The notes: generated from the letters alone by a model not told the origin. Counted from the stretch's first letter, positions 13,479-21,340 are shown. The stretch: 22,532 nt of DNA from Solirubrobacterales bacterium (GCA_030152805.1 JASLIG010000107.1:1-22532), one strand, 5' to 3'. Program-made: numbers and translations.

Positions 13479-14138
13479 TTAGGACTGCTCGGGCTTGGTG
13501 ACGGAGCTGACGTAGTAGAAGCCCGCCAGGAAGCGTTCGGTCTCGACCGGGCCGTAGGCGGCGAGGTCGCGCCAGGGGTCGGAGTAGGCATCGCCCGGCC
13601 CGAGCTTGACGAGCAGACGGGCAATCGGGTCAAGCAGGCGGTGCCAACGGCTTTGGGTGAGCCCCATGTCCATGACCACGACGCGACCTTTTGGGCGCAG
13701 CCGCCCCCACCCCCGCGCCAGTGCGGGACGTGGTTCGGGCAGCGACGAGTAGCTGAGGCTGAAAAGCACTCCGTCAACGTCGCGATCGACCTGGAGCCGT
13801 GTGGCGTCCTGATGGAGCAGTTGAACGTTCGACCAGCCCCGCCGCTCAATCAGCTTGTGCGCCTCGGCCAGCATGCCTCTGGACGCATCGACGCCGATGA
13901 CGGTTCCGCTCGTGCCGACCGCATCGACCAGGTAGGGGAAGTTGCGCCCGGTGCCGGCCCCGATCTCCAGAACAGTGTCGCCGGGCTTCAGCTCGAGCGC
14001 GGCCACCGCCTTGCGGCGGGCAAGAGGGAAGATCAGATACAGCGGCTCAAGCGTGCTGTAGAAGCGAGCAACGCGGTCGTACTGCTTGCTGTTGGCGCTC
14101 TGAGAGCGGCGGGTGGGGTGCTCGGCAAGTTCGCTCAT
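13479..14138 (-). CDS. Class I SAM-dependent methyltransferase
   Basis: 219 aa. Motif I VLEIGAGTG (56-64), motif II acidic end VIGVDAS, motif III region HQDATRLQ, and motif IV-like VDGVLFSLSYSSL. The N-terminal YDRVARFYSTLEPLYLIF is typical of UbiE/COQ5-like and phosphatidylethanolamine methyltransferase-like enzymes, so the substrate may be a quinone or lipid head group, but this cannot be settled. No quinone genes are adjacent. The ATG at 14136-14138 has no Shine-Dalgarno; TACACT ends 8 nt before it. The gene follows the VWA gene in the same direction after 33 bp but seems to have its own promoter. Confidence 0.82.
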   Translation of the reverse strand: MSELAEHPTRRSQSANSKQYDRVARFYSTLEPLYLIFPLARRKAVAALELKPGDTVLEIGAGTGRNFPYLVDAVGTSGTVIGVDASRGMLAEAHKLIERRGWSNVQLLHQDATRLQVDRDVDGVLFSLSYSSLPEPRPALARGWGRLRPKGRVVVMDMGLTQSRWHRLLDPIARLLVKLGPGDAYSDPWRDLAAYGPVETERFLAGFYYVSSVTKPEQS

Positions 14139-14146
14139 TGCGCCGC

Positions 14147-14152
14147 AGTGTA
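14147..14152 (-). promoter_or_regulatory. -10-like TACACT for a leaderless methyltransferase mRNA
   Basis: Minus strand TACACT (14152-14147), 8 nt before the ATG at 14138, with no ribosome site in between. Same hexamer as for the SPT-like gene. Confidence 0.45.
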
Positions 14153-14171
14153 GGACGCCCCATGCCCCCCG

Positions 14172-15578
14172 TCAGTCCGCTGCCGGGACGCCCCCTGCCA
14201 CGACGTTGACGAAGTTCTCCAGGTGGCGCGTCGTCCAGCACTCGAAGGCGCCGTCGCAATAGCGCTCGTACGCGGCCATCACCGAGTCGCCGTAGTTCCA
14301 GTACAGCTTCGGCTCGGGGTTGAGCCAGAAGAGGCGCCCGGCGCGTTCGGAGACCTGGGCGAACACCTCGGCGTGGGGCTCGCGGCCGTTGGTGCGGGCG
14401 TCGCCGAGCACGATCACGGTCGAGCGGGGGTCGAGGTCGTCGGAGATCTCGCCGAGAAACTCGAGCCAGACGCGGCCGTAGTCGGTGTAGCCGGAGACGT
14501 CGGCGACGCCGCCCTCGCTGGAGATGCGCTGGGCGATCGCGCGGAAGTCGCGCTCGTGCTCGAAGACCTCGGTGACCTCGGAGATGCGCTCGATGAAGAC
14601 GAAGCTGCGCAGCTTTCGAAAGGAGTCGTGCAGGGCGTGCAGGACGGAGAGGAAGAAGACGCTGGCGGAGGTGACCGAGGTGGAGACGTCGCAGAGGACG
14701 TAGATCTCCGGCCGCCGCGGCCGCTTCGGCCGGTAGCGCACGTGCATCGGCACACCGCCGGTCTCCAGCGAGGCACGCATCGTGCGCCGCACGTCGACGG
14801 TCTGGCCCTTGCGCCGGCCGCGCTGCTCGTGGCCGAGCGTCGCCAGGCGACGCTTCATCTGCGAGACGGCGCGGTGCACGGCGGCCAGGTCCTGGGTCGG
14901 GCTGGTCGGCAGCGCCCGGTCGAGCTCGGCGAGCGGGCGCGCGGGCGGCAGGGTGGAGGTGCGCTCGATCAAGTCGCGCTCGAGCTCGCGGCGCAGGTGG
15001 CGCTCGAAGGCGTTTAGTTGATCGCGGTCGATCGGCGGCAGCTCGGTGGCGCCGTCCTCGGCGGCGGCCTGCGTGCCCGCCGAGAGGCCGAGCGTGCGCC
15101 TGATCCGCTGCACGTCGACGCCGACCACGCCTGAGCCCTCGCCCTGGCGGCCGAAGGCGGAGATCGCCAGTCGCGCCAGATCCCGCATCTCGCCGTCGTT
15201 GCCCTCGACGATCGCCTGGCGCACCTGCTCGCGCAGCTCGTCGATGTCGAGGCGCTCGCCCCCCTCGTGGCGTTTTCCCTGCTCCTCGACCCCGCGCGCG
15301 ATCGCCTCGGTCTCGGCGGCGCGGAAGAACCAGCGCTCGAACAGCAGCTCGAACAAGCGGCGGTCCTCCTGCGACTTGGCGATCGTCGCCGCCAGCGCCT
15401 CGCGGAAGTCCTCCCGCGAGGTCCAGGGCACCTGCTCGAGCGCGGCAAAGGCATCGAGGATCTCGGAGGTGCCGACGGCGACGCCCTCGCCGCGCAGCTC
15501 CTCGCAGAAGCCGAGCAGCTTGGCGGCGAGCCCCGGGGGGCCGGGGTCGGCCTGCGGCCCGTAGGGCGAGGCGCTCAT
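14172..15578 (-). CDS. VWA-domain protein, CoxE-like
   Basis: 468 aa, soluble. The N-terminal helical region (about 15-100; KLLGFCEELRGEGVAVGTSE) is typical of CoxE-like proteins. The C-terminal von Willebrand A domain (about 290-450) has a complete metal site: DVSTS (Asp297, Ser299, Ser301), Thr365 in YTDYG and Asp393 in LGDARTNG. Such proteins work with MoxR-type AAA+ ATPases as metal-insertion or assembly chaperones; CoxE with CoxD in CO dehydrogenase maturation is the best-known case. A matching MoxR gene (17875-18759) lies in the same orientation but is separated by a plus-strand ABC exporter. No CoxLMS subunits are in the window, so the client is unknown. ATG start, leaderless; TATTAT ends 7 nt upstream. 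Confidence 0.85.
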   Translation of the reverse strand: MSASPYGPQADPGPPGLAAKLLGFCEELRGEGVAVGTSEILDAFAALEQVPWTSREDFREALAATIAKSQEDRRLFELLFERWFFRAAETEAIARGVEEQGKRHEGGERLDIDELREQVRQAIVEGNDGEMRDLARLAISAFGRQGEGSGVVGVDVQRIRRTLGLSAGTQAAAEDGATELPPIDRDQLNAFERHLRRELERDLIERTSTLPPARPLAELDRALPTSPTQDLAAVHRAVSQMKRRLATLGHEQRGRRKGQTVDVRRTMRASLETGGVPMHVRYRPKRPRRPEIYVLCDVSTSVTSASVFFLSVLHALHDSFRKLRSFVFIERISEVTEVFEHERDFRAIAQRISSEGGVADVSGYTDYGRVWLEFLGEISDDLDPRSTVIVLGDARTNGREPHAEVFAQVSERAGRLFWLNPEPKLYWNYGDSVMAAYERYCDGAFECWTTRHLENFVNVVAGGVPAAD

Positions 15579-15584
15579 TGGCCC

Positions 15585-15591
15585 GATAATA
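15585..15591. promoter_or_regulatory. Overlapping divergent -10 elements between VWA and ABC permease genes
   Basis: Plus: GATAAT (15585-15590), 7 nt before GTG 15598. Minus: TATTAT (15591-15586), 7 nt before the ATG at 15578. The hexamers share five bases and the whole start-to-start gap is 19 bp. The symmetry is exact in spacing. No Shine-Dalgarno is present for either gene. Confidence 0.6.
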
Positions 15592-15597
15592 GGCCGG

Positions 15598-17175
15598 GTG
15601 GGGGACCGGCGAGATAGGGGGCAGCTCCGGCAGGCGCAGCGCGCGATGCGCTCGACGCGCCGCCGTCGCTTCGTCGGGCAGCTCGATAACGCGATGGAGG
15701 TCCTCTACCGCGTCTACGTAGTGGCGATCTTCGGTGCATTCGCTTTGGCGGTGCTGGCGGGGGTGGTCCACGACGCCGACGTCGGCGCGGAGGCGGCCGG
15801 CGAGATCGCGGACAAGGGACCGGCGCTGCTCGGTGCCGGTGTCTCTCTGGCCGCTCTCGCCGGACTGCGGTCAGGGGCTAGGGGCGGACCGCTGGCGATC
15901 GAGGATGCCGAGGTCCAGTACTTGCTGCTGGCGCCGGTCGATCGAGGAGCGGCGCTGCGCCCGGCGGCGCTGAGGCAGATCCGGATGGGGACACTGGCGG
16001 GTGCTGGGTTGGGAGCCGTCGCGGGTAATTTCGCGTTTCGGCAGCTGCCTGGTTCCCCTGTCGAGTGGCTCGCCTGCCTGGCGCTCTTCGGCGCGCTGAT
16101 CCCGTTGAGCACGCTGAGCTGCGCCCTCTTGGCCTCGGGTCGCCGCCTGCGCCCGGCCGCGGCCGCGGCAATCGGAACCGTCCTGCTTGTCTGGAGCTCC
16201 GCAGACATCCTGTTTGGCGTGACGACCTCGCCGGCGACGATGCTCGGGGTTCTCGCGACCCTTCCACTGCAGGACAGTGCTTCGCTCGCTCTCGCCCTCG
16301 CTGGGGTCGCGATTGCCTGCGCGACTACTTGGCTCGGCTTGGCCTGGCTGAGTGGACTCTCGCTCGAGGCCGCCCGGCGCAGGGCCACGCTGACCGATCA
16401 ACTCCGCTTCTCGGCCTCGGTCCAAGACCTTCGTGCAGTCGTCCTCCTGCGTCGCCAGCTCGCCTCCGAGACATCCCGGCACCGACCCTGGATCAGGTTG
16501 CGAGCCCCGGCGCTGGTTCGGTGGCCGATCCCGCGGCGGGGTGGCCAGAGCTTCTTGCGCTGGCCGGTACCCCGCGTGGTCCGGAGTCTGGCGATGGGCA
16601 TTGCGGCGGGCGCCCTGGTTGTCGGCTCCTGGAATGGGGTCACGCCACTCGCGGCGCTGCCCGGCATCGTCTTGCTGGTGGCGGCGTTCGACTTGGTCGA
16701 GCCCCTCGCGCAGGAGGTTGACCATCCGCTTCGGCGTGATCTCCTTCCGGTGAAGCAGGAATCGTTGATCGTGCACCACCTGATCGCACCGGTGATCGCA
16801 ATGGGCCTCGTTGTTCTCGCCGGAGTCATCGCTGCGGCAGTGCTCGGGGGCGCGGGCACGGCGCTGGGCGTCGGTGCCGTGATGATCGTCCCCACGGCTT
16901 TCATACTGCTTTGCTGTGCGGCGATCAGCACGACCAACGATCCGTACAAGTACGTTCTGAGGCCGGCGATCGGCTACGCGCAGACTGCCTTCCCAATCGT
17001 TGTGGCCCTCATCTCGGTCGCGGCACCGGTGCTCGTGGCCAGGGACGCCGCCGGGCGCGGCGGCTCACCCGAGGCGGCCTTGGCCGGGGTGGAGGTGGTC
17101 TTGCTCACTGTGGCGGCGGTAATGGCGTGGTGGCTGGGAGTACGGGTGGCGGCCCGAAGGCCGGTGAAGCCGTGA
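15598..17175 (+). CDS. ABC-2-like exporter membrane subunit (large permease)
   Basis: 525 aa with roughly 10-12 hydrophobic segments, the first about residues 38-60. After it comes DAEVQYLLLAPVDRGAALRP, a motif seen in actinobacterial ABC export permeases of the DUF6297-like kind, where a cytosolic loop contacts the ATPase. A basic cytosolic region (about 270-325, arginine-rich) separates the two membrane halves. The start is taken as GTG 15598, directly behind a -10; ATG 15646 is an alternative without a ribosome site. Its TGA overlaps the GTG of the ATPase gene by 4 nt. The substrate is unknown. DUF6297 is recalled from the motif pattern, not verified. Confidence 0.75.
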   Translation: MGDRRDRGQLRQAQRAMRSTRRRRFVGQLDNAMEVLYRVYVVAIFGAFALAVLAGVVHDADVGAEAAGEIADKGPALLGAGVSLAALAGLRSGARGGPLAIEDAEVQYLLLAPVDRGAALRPAALRQIRMGTLAGAGLGAVAGNFAFRQLPGSPVEWLACLALFGALIPLSTLSCALLASGRRLRPAAAAAIGTVLLVWSSADILFGVTTSPATMLGVLATLPLQDSASLALALAGVAIACATTWLGLAWLSGLSLEAARRRATLTDQLRFSASVQDLRAVVLLRRQLASETSRHRPWIRLRAPALVRWPIPRRGGQSFLRWPVPRVVRSLAMGIAAGALVVGSWNGVTPLAALPGIVLLVAAFDLVEPLAQEVDHPLRRDLLPVKQESLIVHHLIAPVIAMGLVVLAGVIAAAVLGGAGTALGVGAVMIVPTAFILLCCAAISTTNDPYKYVLRPAIGYAQTAFPIVVALISVAAPVLVARDAAGRGGSPEAALAGVEVVLLTVAAVMAWWLGVRVAARRPVKP

Positions 17176-17912
17176 GCGCCAGACACCTGGAGCGATCTGG
17201 AGCGGCGCCGGTGCTGGTCGCTCGCGACCTCTCGAGAAAGTACGGCGATTTCCTCGCGCTCGGTTCTTTTCAGGTCGACCTGCCGCCGGGAGAGCTGGTC
17301 GCCCTGGTTGGCCCCAACGGCGCCGGCAAGACGACCTTCCTCACGATCGCGGCCGGATTGCTCGAGCCCACCGCCGGCACGCTCGCGGTCGGAGGCGCGC
17401 CAGCGGGATCGATTGCGGCACGCAGGGCGGTCTCCTACCTTCCCGACACGCCGGTCTTCTACGACGATCTCAGTCTCGACGAGCACCTTGAATACATTGC
17501 CGCGTTGCACGGTGTATCCGACGACGGAGCGCGGTCGCGGCAGCTCCTGGGGCGGCTGGGACTCGGTGATTGGGGCGACAGCCTGCCCTCGGAATTCAGT
17601 CGGGGAATGCGCCAGAAGGCCTCGATCGCCCTGGCGCTGGTGCGGCCCTTCTCGCTCCTGCTCGCCGATGAGCCGTTCGACGGCCTCGATCCACCCAGCC
17701 GGAACGTCCTCTTCCAGCTGCTCGGCGAGGCCCGAGAGGCAGGCGCGGCCATCGTCGTTGCCACCCATCGCCGCGACGTCGTCGGCTCGGCCGACCGCTG
17801 CCTGGCGCTCCGCGACGGGGAGCTGGCCTACGACGGCCCTCCCGACACCGAGGCGCTTGCCGAGTACTTCGAGTTCAGTTCCCCGCCGGGCTCGGCGCTT
17901 CCGCCAGCTTGA
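17172..17912 (+). CDS. ABC exporter ATP-binding protein
   Basis: 246 aa. Seen: Walker A GPNGAGKT (47-54), signature FSRGMRQK in place of LSGGQ (common in ABC-2 exporters), Walker B LLLADEPF, D-loop DGLDPPSR, switch histidine VATHRRD. The GTG start at 17172 overlaps the permease stop (GTGA), giving a coupled two-gene operon. A longer open frame back to 16911 is the read-through of the permease region and is arginine/glycine-rich, so it is rejected. The last 38 bp overlap the convergent MoxR gene. Confidence 0.88.
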   Translation: MSARHLERSGAAPVLVARDLSRKYGDFLALGSFQVDLPPGELVALVGPNGAGKTTFLTIAAGLLEPTAGTLAVGGAPAGSIAARRAVSYLPDTPVFYDDLSLDEHLEYIAALHGVSDDGARSRQLLGRLGLGDWGDSLPSEFSRGMRQKASIALALVRPFSLLLADEPFDGLDPPSRNVLFQLLGEAREAGAAIVVATHRRDVVGSADRCLALRDGELAYDGPPDTEALAEYFEFSSPPGSALPPA

Positions 17913-18759
17913 CCCCGACTCGCTCGGCGACCAGCTCGATGTCGGTGCGGTGCTTGACGATGATCGACATCGACTGCTCGAAGGTCTCGCGGTCGATGTC
18001 CTCGGCGCCCATCAGCAGCAGCGTGCGCGCCCAGTCGATCGACTCCGCGATCGAGGGCGGCTTCTTCAGGTCGAGGTCGCGGATCATCCGCACCACCTCG
18101 ACCATCCGGCGGGCCAGCGACTCGGGCAGCTCCGGCGCGTGCAGGCGGACGATTTCCATCTCACGCTCCAGCTCCGGGTAGTCGAGCCAGAGGTAGAGGC
18201 AGCGCCGCTTCAGCGCCTCGGTCAGCTCGCGCGAGTTGTTCGAGGTGAGGATCACGATCGGCATCGTCGTCGCCGCGACGCGGCCCAGCTCCGGGATCGT
18301 GATCTGGAAGTCGGAGAGCAGCTCGAGCAGCATCGCCTCGAACTCCTGGTCGGTCTTGTCGATCTCGTCGATCAGCAGCACGACCGGCTCGGGGCTGGCG
18401 ATCGCCTGCATCAGCGGCCGCTCGAGCAGGAACTCCTTGTCGAAGATGTCATCGTGGACCTCCGACCAGCCGTCCTCGCCGCCGGCCTGGATGCGCAGCA
18501 GCTGCTTGCGGTAGTTCCACTCGTACAGAGCCTTGGCCTCGTCCAGGCCCTCGTAGCACTGCAGGCGGATCAGCTCGCGACCGGTGGCTCGGGAGAGCGC
18601 CTTGGCCAGCTCGGTCTTGCCGACGCCCGCGGGCCCCTCGACCAGGACCGGCTTGTCCAGGCGCTGGGCGAGGAAGGAGACCAGGGCTGCGGGCCCATCG
18701 GCCAGGTAGCCGACCTGGGCGAGTGCGTCCTTAACCGCGGCTGCGGAATCGTCGGCCAT
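17875..18759 (-). CDS. MoxR-type AAA+ ATPase (CoxD-like)
   Basis: 294 aa. Walker A GPAGVGKT (42-49), Walker B VVLLIDEIDK, sensor 1 region VILTSNNSRELTEAL, arginine finger in KRRCLYLWLDYPE. The LQCYEGLDEAKALYEWNY motif after Walker A is characteristic of MoxR/CoxD members. It would form a hexamer that remodels a client with the help of a VWA protein; the CoxE-like gene at 14172-15578 is the obvious partner. ATG 18757-18759, no Shine-Dalgarno, TATCAT 7 nt upstream, so leaderless. A longer minus-strand frame running to 20177 is the antisense of the lipoprotein gene and is rejected. Confidence 0.9.
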   Translation of the reverse strand: MADDSAAAVKDALAQVGYLADGPAALVSFLAQRLDKPVLVEGPAGVGKTELAKALSRATGRELIRLQCYEGLDEAKALYEWNYRKQLLRIQAGGEDGWSEVHDDIFDKEFLLERPLMQAIASPEPVVLLIDEIDKTDQEFEAMLLELLSDFQITIPELGRVAATTMPIVILTSNNSRELTEALKRRCLYLWLDYPELEREMEIVRLHAPELPESLARRMVEVVRMIRDLDLKKPPSIAESIDWARTLLLMGAEDIDRETFEQSMSIIVKHRTDIELVAERVGVKLAEAPSPAGN

Positions 18760-18766
18760 CGCCGCG

Positions 18767-18774
18767 ATGATAAT
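18767..18774. promoter_or_regulatory. Overlapping divergent -10 elements between MoxR and a small membrane gene
   Basis: Minus: TATCAT (18772-18767), 7 nt before the ATG at 18759. Plus: GATAAT (18769-18774), 8 nt before GTG 18783. Four bases are shared and the start-to-start gap is 23 bp. Same arrangement as at 15585-15591. Confidence 0.6.
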
Positions 18775-18782
18775 CCTGCCCA

Positions 18783-19055
18783 GTGCTCGACCTCGCCCTC
18801 CCCCTTGCCGCGCTGCTGCCGCATTCCGCCGGCCCCTACATCGCGCTGATCCTGATCGGCTTCGCGATCGGCATCCTCGGCCACCTCAGCTCGGCCCGCT
18901 GGCTCGTCGCCGCCGGCGTGATCCTGATCTTCCTCGGCGCCTTCCTCTTCCCGGTCGCCGTCAACTTTACGCAGGACAACCCGCGCCCTGGCCAGGCCCC
19001 CGGAGTTCCCGAAGTCCCGCGGGAAGGCTCCCGCGCGCTCGAAGTTGGCCCCTAG
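18783..19055 (+). CDS. Small two-helix membrane protein
   Basis: 90 aa; function not recognised. Two hydrophobic helices, about residues 17-36 (GPYIALILIGFAIGILGHL) and 42-62 (VAAGVILIFLGAFLFPVAVN), then a hydrophilic, proline-rich tail of about 28 residues. The start is GTG 18783, placed directly behind a -10 with no ribosome site. It is divergent from MoxR and shares its promoter region, so it may be co-regulated with it. A 54-bp gap separates it from the lipoprotein gene. Confidence 0.6.
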   Translation: MLDLALPLAALLPHSAGPYIALILIGFAIGILGHLSSARWLVAAGVILIFLGAFLFPVAVNFTQDNPRPGQAPGVPEVPREGSRALEVGP

Positions 19056-19109
19056 TCCGTCCGCTAGCTTTACGCCTAGTTCCAAACCGAATTCAGGAGG
19101 CAGACCGCC

Positions 19110-20219
19110 TTGAGCCGAAACCGCATCCTCTCCATCTTCCTCGCGCTGATCGTGCTGGCGTTCGCCCTCGCCGCGTGCGGGGGTGGCGGCAGTGACGATC
19201 CGCAGTCGATCGTCGACGAAGCGACGCTGCAAGGGGTCGAAAGTGGCCAGGCGGAACTCGCGGTCGGGATCGATGTGAAGGGCGGCCAAAAAAGCGGTCA
19301 CACCGAGATCGACATTTCTGGCCGGTTCCAGAGCGAAGAGGAAGCCGAACTGCCGGAACTCGATCTGAGCGTCAGTGGCAAGGGATCGCTCGGCGGCGAA
19401 GACGTCGACTTCGACGGGGGGCTGACGCTGCTCGGCAACAAGGCCTACGTCGCCTACGAAGGCACCGAGTACGAAGTCGACCCGACCACGTACGACTTCG
19501 TCAAGTCGATCGCCAAACAGCGGGGCGGCGGGGGGCAGGAAAGCTCGAGCGAAGTCACGGCCTGCCAGGAAGCGGCGGCCGAACTTAAGGTCGCCGACTT
19601 CGTCGAAAACCTCAGCAACGACGGCAGCGCCGAGGTCGGCGGAACCAGCACGACCAAGGTCAGCGGCGATCTCAACGGCACCGGCGCGATCGAAGCGCTG
19701 AGCGAACTGCTGGAAGATCCGGTCTGCAGCGAACAGCTGAAAGCAGCCGGTTCGCTGCCCTCGCAGGCGGAACTCGACAAAGCGAAGGGCACGGTGCGGA
19801 AGTCGCTCGAGTCCGCCCACGTCGAACTCTACGTCGGCGACGACCACATCATCCGCCGCATGGCGATCAAGGCGACGATCGAACCGCCGAAGGGCAGCGA
19901 AGGCGGGGCCAAACAGGTCGATCTCGACATCGACCTCACCCTCACCGGCGTCAACGAAGATCAGACGATCTCGGCACCGGAAAACGCCAAGCCGCTCAGC
20001 AACCTCTTCCTCAAGCTCGGGATCAACCCGATCGAACTGCTGGGCGCCCTGCAGGGCGGCGCCGGTTCCGCCGGCATCGGCAGCTTGCTCGAAAAAATCA
20101 ACCAGCTGGGCAGTGCGGGTGGCGGGAGTTCGGGCGGCGGCCAGCAGTCCTACTACGACTGCCTGGGCGAAGCGCACACGCCGGTCGACATCCAGGGCTG
20201 TGAAGGGTTGCTCCAGTAG
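19110..20219 (+). CDS. Secreted lipoprotein of unknown function
   Basis: 369 aa. Type II signal with lipobox LAAC; Cys23 is followed by Gly-rich GGGGSDD. The mature part is acidic and built of alternating strands (TEIDISGRFQ, LDLSVSGKGSLGG, KAYVAYEGTEYEVD), reminiscent of LppX/LolA-like lipid-binding folds, though I cannot confirm that. Four more cysteines lie in TACQEA, PVCSEQ, YDCLGE and QGCEGL and could form disulfides. A Gly/Ser-rich linker precedes the last 25 residues. The TTG start at 19110 has AGGAGG (19095-19100) 9 nt upstream. Codon use is odd: glutamate is GAA 29 times and GAG 5 times by my count, opposite to the neighbours. Confidence 0.72.
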   Translation: MSRNRILSIFLALIVLAFALAACGGGGSDDPQSIVDEATLQGVESGQAELAVGIDVKGGQKSGHTEIDISGRFQSEEEAELPELDLSVSGKGSLGGEDVDFDGGLTLLGNKAYVAYEGTEYEVDPTTYDFVKSIAKQRGGGGQESSSEVTACQEAAAELKVADFVENLSNDGSAEVGGTSTTKVSGDLNGTGAIEALSELLEDPVCSEQLKAAGSLPSQAELDKAKGTVRKSLESAHVELYVGDDHIIRRMAIKATIEPPKGSEGGAKQVDLDIDLTLTGVNEDQTISAPENAKPLSNLFLKLGINPIELLGALQGGAGSAGIGSLLEKINQLGSAGGGSSGGGQQSYYDCLGEAHTPVDIQGCEGLLQ

Positions 20220-20281
20220 CCGCGTTCCTGCGCACGCCGGAAGGCTGGCCGTACCTACTGACGCCGCTGATCCCGCTGGCG

Positions 20282-21316
20282 GTGGCGCTCGATCTCGCGG
20301 GCGCTTCCGCCGGCCTGGTCTTCGCCAGCTCTGCCCTCGGGATCATCCCGACCGCGGCCCTGATGGGACGCGCCACCGAGGAGCTGGCTGCCCGCTCGGG
20401 TCCCGGCATAGGCGGCCTGCTCAACGTCACTTTCGGTAACGCGCCGGAGCTGATCATCGCCCTCTTCGCCCTCGGCGAGGGCCTGCAGGAGGTGGTCAAG
20501 GCCTCGATCGTCGGCTCGATCATCGGCAACATCCTGCTCGTGCTCGGCGCGGCGATGTTTTTCGGCGGCTTGCGGCGGGAAAAGCAGACCTTCAGCCGCA
20601 CCGGCGCCAGCATCCAGACGACGATGCTGCTGCTCGCCGGCGCGGCGCTGGTGATGCCGGCGATCTTCGAGCTGGTCGAGGGCAAGGGCCTGCCGGGGCC
20701 GGGCGTCGAGACGGTCAACTACGGTCCGACCGTCGAGCACCTCTCACTTGCGGTGGCGATCGTCCTCATCGCCACCTACGTGGCCGGGCTCTACTTCTCG
20801 CTGAAGACCCACCGCGACATCTTCAATCCCGAGTACGAGGACGAGGGTACCTGGGGCTGGTCGACGCGCAAATCCGTGCTGGCCCTCGCCGGCGCGGGGG
20901 TGCTCGTCGGCCTGATGTCGGAGGTGCTGGTCGGCTCGATCGAGGAGGCCTCCCACGCGGTCGGCCTCTCGGAGTTCTTCATCGGCGTGATCGTCGTCGC
21001 CATCGTCGGCAACGCCGCCGAGCACTGGGTTGCGGTCCTGGTCGCGATGAAGGACAAGATGGACCTCTCGGTCAACATCGCGATCGGCTCCAGCGCCCAG
21101 GTGGCGCTCTTCGTCGCGCCGATTCTCGTTCTCGCCTCCTTCTTCCTCGGGCCGCACCCGCTCGCGCTCGTCTTCAACGGCTTCGAGCTGGGCGCGATCC
21201 TCTTCGCGATCCTGATCGCCAACTACGTCACCCAGGACGGCGAGTCGACCTGGTTCGAGGGCGTCCAGCTGCTCGCCGTCTACGCCATCTTCGGGTTGGC
21301 GTTCTATTACGCATGA
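20282..21316 (+). CDS. Ca2+/H+ antiporter, CAX family
   Basis: 344 aa from GTG 20282, about eleven membrane helices. The two alpha repeats of the cation/Ca2+ exchanger superfamily are clear: GNAPELIIALFAL (52-64) with SIVGSIIGNILLVLG, and GNAAEHWVAV (243-252) with IAIGSSAQVALFVAP. Glu56 and Glu247 are the expected ion-binding acids. It would expel Ca2+ in exchange for protons. The in-frame sequence before 20282 (about 20228-20281; RTPEGWPYLLTPLIPLAVA) looks like genuine antiporter N terminus, but has no ATG/GTG/TTG back to the TGA at 20201, so the true start is uncertain. The gene follows the lipoprotein closely and precedes a second exchanger by 30 bp. Confidence 0.85.
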   Translation: MALDLAGASAGLVFASSALGIIPTAALMGRATEELAARSGPGIGGLLNVTFGNAPELIIALFALGEGLQEVVKASIVGSIIGNILLVLGAAMFFGGLRREKQTFSRTGASIQTTMLLLAGAALVMPAIFELVEGKGLPGPGVETVNYGPTVEHLSLAVAIVLIATYVAGLYFSLKTHRDIFNPEYEDEGTWGWSTRKSVLALAGAGVLVGLMSEVLVGSIEEASHAVGLSEFFIGVIVVAIVGNAAEHWVAVLVAMKDKMDLSVNIAIGSSAQVALFVAPILVLASFFLGPHPLALVFNGFELGAILFAILIANYVTQDGESTWFEGVQLLAVYAIFGLAFYYA

Positions 21317-21334
21317 GCAGCATCCCCGACGGGT

Positions 21335-21340
21335 TAGCCT
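21335..21340 (+). promoter_or_regulatory. -10-like TAGCCT for the second exchanger
   Basis: TAGCCT fits TANNNT and ends 6 nt before the ATG at 21347. There is no Shine-Dalgarno, so this gene may have its own leaderless transcript besides read-through from the CAX gene. Confidence 0.4.

Noticed and set aside
14047..15771. 574-codon minus-strand frame overlapping the VWA gene
   Set aside because: Arginine/proline-rich shadow; the VWA frame carries the metal-site motifs.
16911..17171. N-terminal extension of the exporter ATPase
   Set aside because: It overlaps the permease coding region in another frame and is Gly/Arg-rich; the GTG at 17172 overlaps the permease stop as expected for a coupled operon.
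18570..20177. 535-codon minus-strand frame antisense to the lipoprotein gene
   Set aside because: The plus strand has a signal peptide, lipobox, AGGAGG site and sensible composition; the antisense frame has no recognisable domain.
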